Assembly (NCBI GenBank): GCA_947304495.1
Contig: CAMZBG010000035.1
Location: 1-12,370, forward strand
DNA length: 12,370 bases
Source: an uncultured Clostridia bacterium
GTDB taxonomy: Bacteria; Bacillota_I; Bacilli_A; RF39; UBA660
Reading direction: 5' to 3'
Shown: one piece after another, positions 1 through 6,135 of the stretch
How the letters are laid out: each line of letters begins with the position of its first letter
Numbering within the stretch: position 1 is the stretch's first letter
Notes under the pieces: generated by a model
Database searches by the model: none
The model's input: the letters and a program-made list of their open reading frames with translations, nothing else
What the model was told of the DNA's origin: nothing
Position numbers and translations under genes: made by a program

Positions 1-29
1 ATCAAAGTCAACCTTTCTATAAAAATAAA

Positions 30-72
30 AAAAGAAAAAATATTATCATAAATATATATTTCTTTTTCTTTT
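30..72 (-). terminator. possible weak A/T-only terminator after tRNA-Thr
   Basis: Bases 30-39 and 63-72 are perfectly complementary (10 pairs, almost all A-T) with a 23-base loop. On the minus strand the hairpin is followed by a T-rich run. It sits just downstream of the minus-strand tRNA-Thr, so it may end that transcript, but an A/T stem is weak and this composition can arise by chance. Confidence 0.35.
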
Positions 73-81
73 AAAGTATAA

Positions 82-155
82 TGGTGCCGCTTGACAGAAT
101 CAAACTGTCCTCTGAAGCTTACCATGCTTCTGTTCTGTCACTGAACTAAAGCGGC
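82..155 (-). tRNA. tRNA-Thr(GGU) with A19 and U56
   Basis: Read on the minus strand, this folds as a 74-base cloverleaf: acceptor GCCGCTT/AAGCGGC, D stem GTTC/GAAC, anticodon stem GAAGC/GCTTC, T stem GACAG/CTGTC, discriminator A and an encoded CCA. The anticodon loop ATGGTAA gives anticodon GGU (Thr, codons ACC/ACU). G1-C72 and C2-G71 also match known Thr identity pairs. The 7-base D loop AGTGACA has G18-A19 instead of G18-G19, and the T loop TTTGATT has U56 instead of C56. The usual tertiary G19-C56 pair is therefore replaced by A19-U56. U8, A14, A21, U55 and A58 are normal. All stems pair perfectly, so simple decay is unlikely; the gene may be functional but specialised. Confidence 0.85.
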
Positions 156-167
156 ATCACATGTATT

Positions 168-196
168 ATTATACTACAAAGATTGATAATTTTGAA
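168..196 (-). promoter_or_regulatory. promoter of tRNA-Thr
   Basis: On the minus strand a perfect -10 box TATAAT (168-173) lies 12 bases before the tRNA 5' end. A weak -35 candidate TTCAAA (191-196) is 17 bases upstream. The -10 is convincing; the -35 matches the consensus at only four of six bases. Confidence 0.5.
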
Positions 197-206
197 GATT
201 ATTGAA

Positions 207-235
207 TTGTTTTTTACAATTATTTTGGTTATAAT
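207..235 (+). promoter_or_regulatory. promoter of the cinA/pncC-like gene
   Basis: TTGTTT (207-212), a 17-base spacer and TATAAT (230-235) precede the gene. Transcription would begin near base 242, right at the AGGTG ribosome site, giving a leader of only about 10 bases. This region also holds the divergent tRNA promoter. Confidence 0.5.
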
Positions 236-252
236 TATTATAGGTGATTATT

Positions 253-720
253 ATGAGAGATATAGTGGAAAAATTAACGAAGTTAGGAAAAACTATAAGT
301 ACTATGGAGTCTTGTACTGGTGGATATATTGTCAATGCTATTACTAATATCGAAGGTGCTAGTGAAGTATTAAAATTTTCAGCAGTTACGTACTCAAATG
401 AATATAAAATTAAAATGGGAGTTTCAAAAGAAGTCATCGATAAATACTCTGTATATAGTAGAGAAGTATCTGATGAGATGAGTAGAACAATTGCTAATTA
501 TACAGAATCTGATTATGGTATTGGTATTACAGGAAAACTAAATCGTGTCGATAAATATAATCCATATGGCGAAGATAATATTGTCTATATTAGTATATAT
601 GATAGAGAAAATAATAAATTCTATAATGCCACAGTGGAGTGTACTGAAGGTAGTAGGGCTGATAATAAGGAATTGGTTTTAAATACTGTTATTTATTTAT
701 TAAAAGAGAAAATTAATTAA
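253..720 (+). CDS. pncC: CinA C-terminal-domain protein (PncC-like NMN amidohydrolase)
   Basis: This 155-residue protein matches the stand-alone CinA C-terminal domain family, whose studied members remove the amide from nicotinamide mononucleotide in NAD salvage. Visible family motifs are ESCTGG (19-24), a VTYSN segment (45-49) corresponding to the family GxVxYSN, and GITG (91-94). The usual glycine-rich TGIAGPxGG stretch is replaced by TGKLNRVDKYN, so it belongs to a divergent subfamily; amidase activity is inferred from family only. The length fits a single domain without the N-terminal MoCF-like half of full CinA. ATG at 253 is chosen because AGGTG (242-246) sits 6 bases before it; the in-frame GTG at 244 overlaps that ribosome site and is rejected. 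It has its own promoter and is closed by a hairpin terminator. Confidence 0.85.
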   Translation: MRDIVEKLTKLGKTISTMESCTGGYIVNAITNIEGASEVLKFSAVTYSNEYKIKMGVSKEVIDKYSVYSREVSDEMSRTIANYTESDYGIGITGKLNRVDKYNPYGEDNIVYISIYDRENNKFYNATVECTEGSRADNKELVLNTVIYLLKEKIN

Positions 721-741
721 AGGGACTACGTGGTCTCTTTT
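721..741 (+). terminator. terminator after the cinA/pncC-like gene
   Basis: A 6-pair stem (AGGGAC with GTCTCT, one G-U pair) with a 6-base loop is followed directly by TTTT. It begins at the base after the stop codon. Confidence 0.75.
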
Positions 742-750
742 CATATACTA

Positions 751-759
751 TGATATAAT
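751..759 (+). promoter_or_regulatory. extended -10 promoter of ylmH
   Basis: TGA followed by TATAAT (754-759) forms an extended -10 element. No good -35 is present at the right distance, which extended -10 promoters tolerate. Only 15 bases separate it from the ATG, so the leader would be about 9 bases. Confidence 0.55.
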
Positions 760-774
760 AAATTTGGTGGTAAT

Positions 775-1476
775 ATGGCAAAGAAAGATTACTATATTAT
801 AGAAAAGAATGTTGAAAAAGTTATTAGTGGTAAAAATACTGATTTTTTGGATATAAATACTTTTAATTTAGTTCGTAGTAAACTTAGAAATATTAATTAT
901 GAGGTGTTTTATCCATATAAGGATGCTGAAAAGGTAATTATATATGTAAATAATATGCCACAAGTTAAATTATTAGAAATTATTACCAATAATAAGCTTA
1001 GACATAAAGATATTATGGGAAGTTTATATGGTTTAGGAATAGATGGAGGATTATTTGGTGATATTATTGTTGATAACACACATTACTATATCATCATATT
1101 TGCCTCAATATATGACTTTTTAATGAATGAATTTAAATCTGTTGGAAAATATAATATCAACTTAAAGGAAGTTGATTGGGAAATACTTGATAGTTATGAG
1201 AGAAAATATGAAGAATTAGAATTCATTGTTTCTAGTTTACGAATAGATACGATTGTAGCTAGAATTATCGGCACTAGTAGAGATAGTATTAAGAATAAAT
1301 TTATGAACGATGAAGTATTTTTAAATTATAATGTATGTCACAGACTTACTTATAATCTTAAAGAAGGGGATATTTTTAGTATTAGAAAATATGGAAAATA
1401 TAAGTTTATGGGAGTTATTAGGGAAAGCAAGAAAGGTAATTATGTTATTAGGTGTAATAAGTATATTGATAATTAA
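775..1476 (+). CDS. ylmH: YlmH-like S4-domain RNA-binding protein
   Basis: This 233-residue protein resembles YlmH of Bacilli. The family motif around LRHKDIMGSLYGLGI (75-89) lies in the N-terminal YlmH-specific region, followed by GDIIVD (95-100). A C-terminal S4 RNA-binding domain (about 154-215) carries SLRIDTIVARIIGTSR and the EGDIFSIRKYGKYKF segment typical of the domain. YlmH binds the 50S subunit and can act in ribosome-associated quality control (tail elongation on stalled peptides) like RqcP; it is also historically linked to division genes. The usual neighbours ftsZ, sepF and divIVA are absent here, so the gene is isolated from its normal cluster. ATG at 775 follows GGTGG (766-770) at a short spacing. 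No clear terminator separates it from the permease gene, 43 bases downstream. Confidence 0.88.
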   Translation: MAKKDYYIIEKNVEKVISGKNTDFLDINTFNLVRSKLRNINYEVFYPYKDAEKVIIYVNNMPQVKLLEIITNNKLRHKDIMGSLYGLGIDGGLFGDIIVDNTHYYIIIFASIYDFLMNEFKSVGKYNINLKEVDWEILDSYERKYEELEFIVSSLRIDTIVARIIGTSRDSIKNKFMNDEVFLNYNVCHRLTYNLKEGDIFSIRKYGKYKFMGVIRESKKGNYVIRCNKYIDN

Positions 1477-1493
1477 TGCTTTTTATGTGATAA

Positions 1494-1499
1494 TATAAT
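1494..1499 (+). promoter_or_regulatory. -10 box upstream of the purine permease
   Basis: A perfect TATAAT lies 20 bases before the ATG at 1520. No recognisable -35 or TGn extension was found, so support is only the hexamer and its position, which repeats the short-leader arrangement of neighbouring genes. Confidence 0.4.
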
Positions 1500-1519
1500 A
1501 GATATGGTAGGTTGTGATT

Positions 1520-3028
1520 ATGAGAAAAATATTTTCTAAATTTAATAATTTTTTTACTTTAAATGAAAGAAATACTAGTGCGAAGACAGAAATATTTGCT
1601 GGATTGACTACATTTTTGGCAATGGCATATATACTAGTAGTAAATCCAAACAATATATTACTTAACGGAACAGCTGATCCAAGATTTACAAGTGTCTTTA
1701 TTGCAACGGCAATTGGAGCTTTTATCGGTACCTTGCTAATGTCTTTGATTGCTAATATGCCACTTGCTTTGGCACCGGGTATGGGATTGAATGCCCTAGC
1801 TGGAGCCATTATTGGTGGGGCTATGGGATATAATTATTCATATGGTAATACGATGGCACTTATTTTTATAAGTGGAATAATCTTCTTAATCTTTTCTTTT
1901 GTTCCTTGGAAGATAGATAAAGAAACTGGAAAAATGATGTCATTGCGAGAAAAAATATTTGAGGGAATGCCTAAGGCAATTGTCAATAGTGTATCAGTTG
2001 GAGTTGGGCTATTTATTGCTTTTATCGGTCTTCAAAATGCCCATATTATTACTGCCAATCAATATACTTTAGTTGAACTTGTCAATTTTAACGATGCGTA
2101 TGCTTGGTTATCAGGTGGAGATGGATGTATGGCAATGGTAGCACTATTTGGTTTAATGGTTATTGGGATTCTATCTCACTATAAGGTTAAAGGGGCAATT
2201 ATTTGGGGCGTTATCTTATCAACAATTTTAGCTATCCCACTAGGTGTTACCAATTTTGATATTTTATTTGGTAAATATGCTGGTATAAATTGGAATTTTA
2301 TTGCAAATATTAAAGAATTCTTTGATTTATCTAGTGAAAATTCAGTATTTTTATCAATGTTTAAAGGGGGATTTAATTTTCCTAATGGTTCATTATTAAC
2401 ATCACTTATGTTAATCGTATCTTTTTCATTAATTGACATGTTTGATACGATTGGAACTATTATTGGCTGTGCAAAGAATGCCAATCTGATGGATAAAGAT
2501 GAAAAGCCTATCAATTACACAAAAATAATGTATGCTGATAGTTTAGCTTCAATGGTAGGGTCTTTGGTAGGAACTAGTACTGTATCGGTTTTCGTTGAAA
2601 GTAGTACAGGTATATCAGCTGGAGGAAAGACCGGATTAACTGCTCTTACAACGGCTATTCTATTTATTATTGCAATATTCCTTTTACCTTTATTTGCATT
2701 TATACCGCAAGCAGCAGCGGCTAGCGCACTTATTTATGTTGGGGTATTAATGATGTCAAACATCAAGAATGTTGACTTTAAGCATATTAAAAATGCAATT
2801 CCATCATTTATGACGATTATGATTATGCTTTTATCATATTCAATTACTGATGGTATCGGTATTGGGATTATTACATATGTATTTTTAGATTTAATTATTT
2901 ATGTAATTGATTTAATAAGATATAAGATGGATAATTCAAAAAAGAAACCTAGTACTGATGTCAATATAGCAACAATAGTTATTGTTATACTTTTCTTAAT
3001 ATACTTTTTAATGCCAGCAATAGGCTAG
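1520..3028 (+). CDS. pbuG: AzgA/PbuG-type guanine-hypoxanthine permease
   Basis: This 502-residue, highly hydrophobic protein belongs to the NCS2/AzgA group of purine:proton symporters in the cell membrane, which import guanine, hypoxanthine or adenine. Diagnostic segments are the N-terminal TKTEIFAGLTTF-like stretch (here AKTEIFAGLTTF), ALAPGMGLNA (83-92), the IDMFDTIGTI helix, and the late ADSLASMVGSLVGTST and ESSTGISAGGKTGLTA motifs that line the substrate site. The length and the many membrane helices (about 12-14 by hydrophobicity) are normal. Substrate choice within the family cannot be read from sequence. ATG at 1520 is preferred because AGGTTG (1509-1514) is 5 bases upstream; the in-frame GTG at 1514 overlaps that site. 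Only 43 bases separate it from ylmH, leaving no room for the purine riboswitch often found before such genes. A strong terminator follows. Confidence 0.92.
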   Translation: MRKIFSKFNNFFTLNERNTSAKTEIFAGLTTFLAMAYILVVNPNNILLNGTADPRFTSVFIATAIGAFIGTLLMSLIANMPLALAPGMGLNALAGAIIGGAMGYNYSYGNTMALIFISGIIFLIFSFVPWKIDKETGKMMSLREKIFEGMPKAIVNSVSVGVGLFIAFIGLQNAHIITANQYTLVELVNFNDAYAWLSGGDGCMAMVALFGLMVIGILSHYKVKGAIIWGVILSTILAIPLGVTNFDILFGKYAGINWNFIANIKEFFDLSSENSVFLSMFKGGFNFPNGSLLTSLMLIVSFSLIDMFDTIGTIIGCAKNANLMDKDEKPINYTKIMYADSLASMVGSLVGTSTVSVFVESSTGISAGGKTGLTALTTAILFIIAIFLLPLFAFIPQAAAASALIYVGVLMMSNIKNVDFKHIKNAIPSFMTIMIMLLSYSITDGIGIGIITYVFLDLIIYVIDLIRYKMDNSKKKPSTDVNIATIVIVILFLIYFLMPAIG

Positions 3029-3053
3029 AGACGTATTATTGTCTCTTTTTTTT
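3027..3053 (+). terminator. terminator after the purine permease
   Basis: AGAGAC and GTCTCT form a perfect 6-pair stem with an 8-base loop, followed by a run of eight T. The stem begins inside the stop codon. Confidence 0.88.
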
Positions 3054-3073
3054 ATTAGATAAAACAAAATATA

Positions 3074-3082
3074 TGTTATAAT
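3074..3082 (+). promoter_or_regulatory. extended -10 promoter of the Ppx/GppA-like gene
   Basis: TGT followed directly by TATAAT (3077-3082) forms an extended -10. The ATG is 20 bases downstream. The ribosome site, a doubled AGGTAGGTGATA, fills most of the predicted leader. Confidence 0.55.
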
Positions 3083-3102
3083 ATATTTAGGTAGGTGATA
3101 AT

Positions 3103-3999
3103 ATGAAAAACTATTATATTGATCTTGGTTCTTCAACAATTAAAGTATATTGTTATGATCAAAAATTAATTCTTTTAGAAGAACATTCAATTTATTTTAA
3201 AAATGATTTTGATGCTGAAAAGGGAATAAGTAAGAGTAATTTAGATGAATTATGTGATTATTTTGATGAAATTAAGAAGAAATATGATTTGAAATACTAT
3301 AACACAAATATTTATGTTACAGGTATTTTTCGAAATTTAATACCAGAAAGAAAACAAGATTTAGTTAAATTATTTAATGATAAATTTGATTTGCATTTTA
3401 ATATTATTAGTCATGGTATTGAAAACTATTATTTAGCTAAGGCTATGGAAAATGATTATAATGGTAATAAGGTATTAATTATAAACATGGGTGGTAAAAC
3501 TACAGAATTAGTTACTTTTGTTGGCAACAAAGTTACTAGTACCCTAAATCTTAGTATTGGAGTTGCTGATTTATTAAATAATTTTGATAAAGTTAATGAT
3601 AAATATAGTGGTAATACTGTTCAAGAAATGGAAGAATTTGTTAATAAGAAGATAAGTAATATAGAATTAGATGATGATTATGATTGTGCTATATTTACTG
3701 GTGGTGAAGAGAGATTTGAATTATTGACAAAATTTAATTTAGTAGAAAATACATTATTCAATGATAATATTCATAAGTATATGGTTACTTTAGAAGATTA
3801 TATTGCTGGTACTGAAAAAGTATTTAACGATATTTCTATCGATGAATTATATGAATTAATGCCATCTAATCCTAAATGGATGGATGGGGCTCGTAGTGGC
3901 GCTATTATTCCATTGGCATTATTTAGAAAAGCTAATGTTAAATGGATTGTTCCATCAGATTTAAATCTAATTAATGGTGTTATAAATGATTTAAAATAA
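3103..3999 (+). CDS. Ppx/GppA-like ASKHA-fold phosphatase homologue
   Basis: This 298-residue protein has the layout of the exopolyphosphatase/pppGpp phosphatase family, the size of its two-lobed core. Visible are the phosphate-1 loop IDLGSST (6-12), phosphate-2 loop NMGGKTTEL (128-136), an adenosine-like TGGEER (199-204), and the C-terminal DGARSGAIIPLAL (261-273). At the spot where Ppx proteins have the catalytic SGxEEA segment, this protein has ISHGIENYY (102-110), keeping only one of the two acidic residues. Activity on polyphosphate or pppGpp is therefore uncertain; it could act on another phosphorylated or nucleotide substrate. The start is fixed by AGGTAGGTGATA just upstream. It is followed 22 bases later by the next gene with no promoter between, so the two are probably co-transcribed. 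Confidence 0.75.
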   Translation: MKNYYIDLGSSTIKVYCYDQKLILLEEHSIYFKNDFDAEKGISKSNLDELCDYFDEIKKKYDLKYYNTNIYVTGIFRNLIPERKQDLVKLFNDKFDLHFNIISHGIENYYLAKAMENDYNGNKVLIINMGGKTTELVTFVGNKVTSTLNLSIGVADLLNNFDKVNDKYSGNTVQEMEEFVNKKISNIELDDDYDCAIFTGGEERFELLTKFNLVENTLFNDNIHKYMVTLEDYIAGTEKVFNDISIDELYELMPSNPKWMDGARSGAIIPLALFRKANVKWIVPSDLNLINGVINDLK

Positions 4000-4021
4000 T
4001 TATATGGAAGGTAGGTATCAG

Positions 4022-4672
4022 ATGAAATATAGATTTTTAATTGTTATTGGTGTAATTATTATTATACTAACTATTTTAGGTATAGTTACAGGATTTAAGG
4101 ATAATGCTAGAGTTAGAAATGGCATGGAACCAATATATGTTACGAAAATAGTAAGTCAAGATGGAAGTAAAGTTACATATTTTGGAATTGGATATAAAGT
4201 AATTAGATATCCAAGTATAAGTCCGAATGAACCATATGAAAATAATGTAGGAGTAAAATATGGTAGTTGGTTTATGAAATATGATTTACCTAAAGATAAT
4301 AGTCCTAAAGTAATTAAAATAAATATATTTGATAGAGATGAAATAATTAAGGTTGCTATTGACAATTTTTCTCAGTTTGATAACTACTTTGAATATACGG
4401 ATAATGATGTAATTGATAAAATATATAATCTTTTTACTGATTTAGAAACGGTTAAAGAAAGTAAGGGAACTGAACCAGAAAGTCCCGAAGAAATCTATAA
4501 GATTATATTTTTCAACGATGATAATATGTTAGTAGAAAGTGATAATGATATATTTAAATCAATTGTTTATGTATTTGAAAAAGACGATAAATACTATGTA
4601 TTTGAACAGAATAATGGCATATATGAAGTAAAAGAAGAAGTTTTGAATACTATTAAGGACTACACAAAATAG
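4022..4672 (+). CDS. membrane-anchored protein of unknown function
   Basis: The 216-residue product starts with one strongly hydrophobic segment (about residues 4-24) without a lipobox, so it is likely an N-terminally anchored protein with an outward-facing domain. The next part (about 30-90) contains a YFGIGYKVIRY stretch and GSWFMKYDLP, a pattern I recall from uncharacterised Bacillota membrane proteins; no function is known to me. The remainder is acidic and rich in Asp, Asn and Ile. ATG at 4022 is chosen because GGAAGGTAGGT (4007-4015 region) is its ribosome site; the in-frame ATG at 4004 lies before this site. It follows the Ppx-like gene closely and is probably in the same transcript. 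No terminator was found after it. Confidence 0.7.
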   Translation: MKYRFLIVIGVIIIILTILGIVTGFKDNARVRNGMEPIYVTKIVSQDGSKVTYFGIGYKVIRYPSISPNEPYENNVGVKYGSWFMKYDLPKDNSPKVIKINIFDRDEIIKVAIDNFSQFDNYFEYTDNDVIDKIYNLFTDLETVKESKGTEPESPEEIYKIIFFNDDNMLVESDNDIFKSIVYVFEKDDKYYVFEQNNGIYEVKEEVLNTIKDYTK

Positions 4673-4682
4673 TTACTTATTT

Positions 4683-4698
4683 GCAAATAAATATTTGC
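4683..4698. repeat. short inverted repeat GCAAATA-AA-TATTTGC
   Basis: Two perfect 7-base arms separated by AA lie in the gap between the unknown membrane protein and the Nudix gene. No T-run follows, so it is not a standard terminator; an operator-like site is possible. The rest of the gap (4673-4886) has no convincing gene: the longest peptide begins at 4803, has 20 residues and no ribosome site. Confidence 0.3.
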
Positions 4699-4817
4699 TA
4701 TGATGTTCGGTGAAGTTAATTTATGATTTAGAAATTTTACACTAAGCAGAAAGCTTATTGTAATATTGTTTTGAAAGTCTATTTTTTAAGAATCATGAAA
4801 ACATGGTGGGTACTAAT

Positions 4818-4845
4818 TTGTATTTTTATGCGATGATTATATTTT
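4818..4845 (+). promoter_or_regulatory. possible promoter of the Nudix cluster
   Basis: TTGTAT (4818-4823) and TATTTT (4840-4845) are separated by 16 bases and lie about 40 bases before the Nudix start. Both hexamers are imperfect and the region is AT-rich, so this is only a candidate. Confidence 0.25.
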
Positions 4846-4886
4846 ATCTTTATTGTCTTTTCTAGTGTTATGTGCGGAGGTTATAT

Positions 4887-5405
4887 ATGAAAGAAATTAT
4901 TGACATATATGATAAATCTTTAAATAAAACTGGGAAATCTATTGTTAGACATTCTGTTACTTTAAAGCCAGATGAATATACCTTGGGTGCTCAAGCGGTA
5001 ATAATTAATTCTGATGATATGATACTGATAAGTAGAAGATCTGCTAATAAAAGCGTTGCTCCGCTAAAATGGGAATGCAATGGAGGAGCAATATTATCTG
5101 GTGAAGATGTTTTAGATGGTCTTGTTAGAGAAATATATGAAGAATTGGGAATAATTCTGGATAAGAATAAAGCAATTTATTTAAAAACTTCATTGAATGA
5201 GCAAAGTTTTAAGAGAATATATTTGATTAGAAAAGATATTCCCTTAGCCGATATTGTTTATAATGATGGAGAAGTGTGTGATGCTAAGTGGGTATCTATT
5301 AAAGAATTTATGGATTTAATTAATAATGGGGAAATGGTTACTAATGTTAATTTTGATGAGAATGATTATTATAAAAGTTTAGAATTACTTAGGAGTGGTG
5401 AATAA
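4887..5405 (+). CDS. Nudix hydrolase (IPP-isomerase-like/YfcD type)
   Basis: This 172-residue protein has a complete Nudix box, Gx5Ex7REUxEExGU, at residues 67-89: G67, E73, R81-E82, E85-E86 and G88 are all present, so metal binding and hydrolysis of a nucleoside diphosphate-linked substrate are expected. The opening EIIDIYDKSLNKTGK and the KWECNGG stretch before the box resemble the IDI-like Nudix subgroup, whose substrates are mostly unassigned. ATG at 4887 follows GGAGG (4876-4880) by 6 bases; the in-frame GTG at 4872 overlaps no better site and would place the ribosome site inside the gene. Its TAA overlaps the ATG of the next gene by one base, so the two are translationally coupled. Confidence 0.88.
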   Translation: MKEIIDIYDKSLNKTGKSIVRHSVTLKPDEYTLGAQAVIINSDDMILISRRSANKSVAPLKWECNGGAILSGEDVLDGLVREIYEELGIILDKNKAIYLKTSLNEQSFKRIYLIRKDIPLADIVYNDGEVCDAKWVSIKEFMDLINNGEMVTNVNFDENDYYKSLELLRSGE

Positions 5406-5773
5406 TGAAAAAATTAATTATTGTTGTTCCTATCATGATATTGATTGTGGGATTACTATCATGGATGATTGTTAATAATAATCGAAAAAACTACTATCAG
5501 AATTTAAAAGATAATATTCAGGATGATATAGAGAGAGTATTATATTTAATTAGTCCACAATGTTCTGTTGGTAGCATACAAGGTAGTATCGTTTTCGAAG
5601 AATCACAAAATGATTATTATTTGGTTGACAAAAAGAAACTCCTTGATATCGATGGTAAGTCATATTGTAAAATTAAAGTTAATCCTAGATGTGTTAGCGA
5701 TGGCAAATTAGAGTGGGATACATATATAAAATGCAAGAATTATCAAGATAAAGGATACGAAGATGATAAATAA
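5405..5773 (+). CDS. small membrane-anchored protein with four cysteines, unknown
   Basis: The 122-residue product has an N-terminal hydrophobic segment (about 4-23) after MKK and then a hydrophilic, probably extracytoplasmic domain with four Cys residues (in QCS, YCK, RCV and KCK contexts) that could form two disulfides. I do not recognise a family; a pilin-like or secreted small domain is possible but no prepilin cleavage motif is seen. The start overlaps the Nudix stop (TAATG) and AGGAG lies about 9 bases upstream inside the Nudix gene. The lipoprotein gene begins 16 bases after its stop, so all three genes appear to form one operon. Confidence 0.65.
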   Translation: MKKLIIVVPIMILIVGLLSWMIVNNNRKNYYQNLKDNIQDDIERVLYLISPQCSVGSIQGSIVFEESQNDYYLVDKKKLLDIDGKSYCKIKVNPRCVSDGKLEWDTYIKCKNYQDKGYEDDK

Positions 5774-5789
5774 TTATAGGAGTGGTAAA

Positions 5790-6089
5790 ATGAAGAAATA
5801 TTTATTATTATTTGTTTGTTGTATGTTAATAATATGTGGTTGTGAAAACAATAGCAAACCTAAACTTAGTGAACTTTCACCAATAAATGATGCGATTATT
5901 GCATATTTTCAGGCTGAGAATCCTGAATATAACAATTATGTTTTCAATTATGTTGATGAAAAGTCAAGAACAGTAGTTGTAGGACTACTAAATAATACAA
6001 AGGAAGAGCAAGATAGATTTAGACAACTAGTTGTCGATTCAGAGTATTTAGTGTTTCAAGAAGCTGATTACAACTATAATCATGATTAA
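5790..6089 (+). CDS. small putative lipoprotein
   Basis: This 99-residue protein begins MKKYLLLFVCCMLIICGCENN: a short basic start, a hydrophobic core and a terminal G-C that fits a lipoprotein cleavage site (the -2 Cys is unusual). After lipid attachment it would be anchored outside the membrane. The mature part (about 80 residues) is acidic, with an NEYNNYVFNYVDEKSRTVVVGLLNN-type central segment (residues about 46-70) of no family I know. ATG at 5790 is chosen over the in-frame ATG at 5763 because AGGAG (5778-5782) precedes it and the signal sequence begins there. It is the last gene of the Nudix cluster and is followed by a strong terminator. Confidence 0.7.
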   Translation: MKKYLLLFVCCMLIICGCENNSKPKLSELSPINDAIIAYFQAENPEYNNYVFNYVDEKSRTVVVGLLNNTKEEQDRFRQLVVDSEYLVFQEADYNYNHD

Positions 6090-6093
6090 TATA

Positions 6094-6126
6094 AAAAGAG
6101 CAGTACATAAATGTACTTGCTCTTTT
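6094..6126. terminator. bidirectional terminator between convergent operons
   Basis: AAAAGAGCA plus GTACAT pairs with ATGTAC plus TGCTCTTTT around an AA loop, giving about 15 pairs with a single bulged T. T-runs occur on both strands, so it can end both the lipoprotein operon (plus) and the nucleotidyltransferase fusion operon (minus), whose stop codons lie 5 and 10 bases away. Confidence 0.88.
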
Positions 6127-6135
6127 ATTATTAGC

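Noticed and set aside
82..155. tRNA-Thr as a decayed pseudogene
   Set aside because: All four stems pair fully, CCA is encoded, a -10 box is present, and the two odd bases compensate each other.
174..437. Minus-strand open frame over the cinA/pncC-like gene and the tRNA promoter
   Set aside because: It overlaps the CinA-family coding region and the tRNA-Thr promoter and lacks a ribosome site.
1477..1519. Purine riboswitch before the PbuG-type permease
   Set aside because: Only 43 bases separate it from ylmH, too short for the aptamer, and no conserved core is seen.
1483..1809. Minus-strand open frame opposite the start of the purine permease
   Set aside because: It is antisense to a well-supported gene, has no ribosome site and no family resemblance.
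2179..2514. Minus-strand open frame inside the purine permease
   Set aside because: It is a shadow of the permease coding sequence, with no ribosome site.
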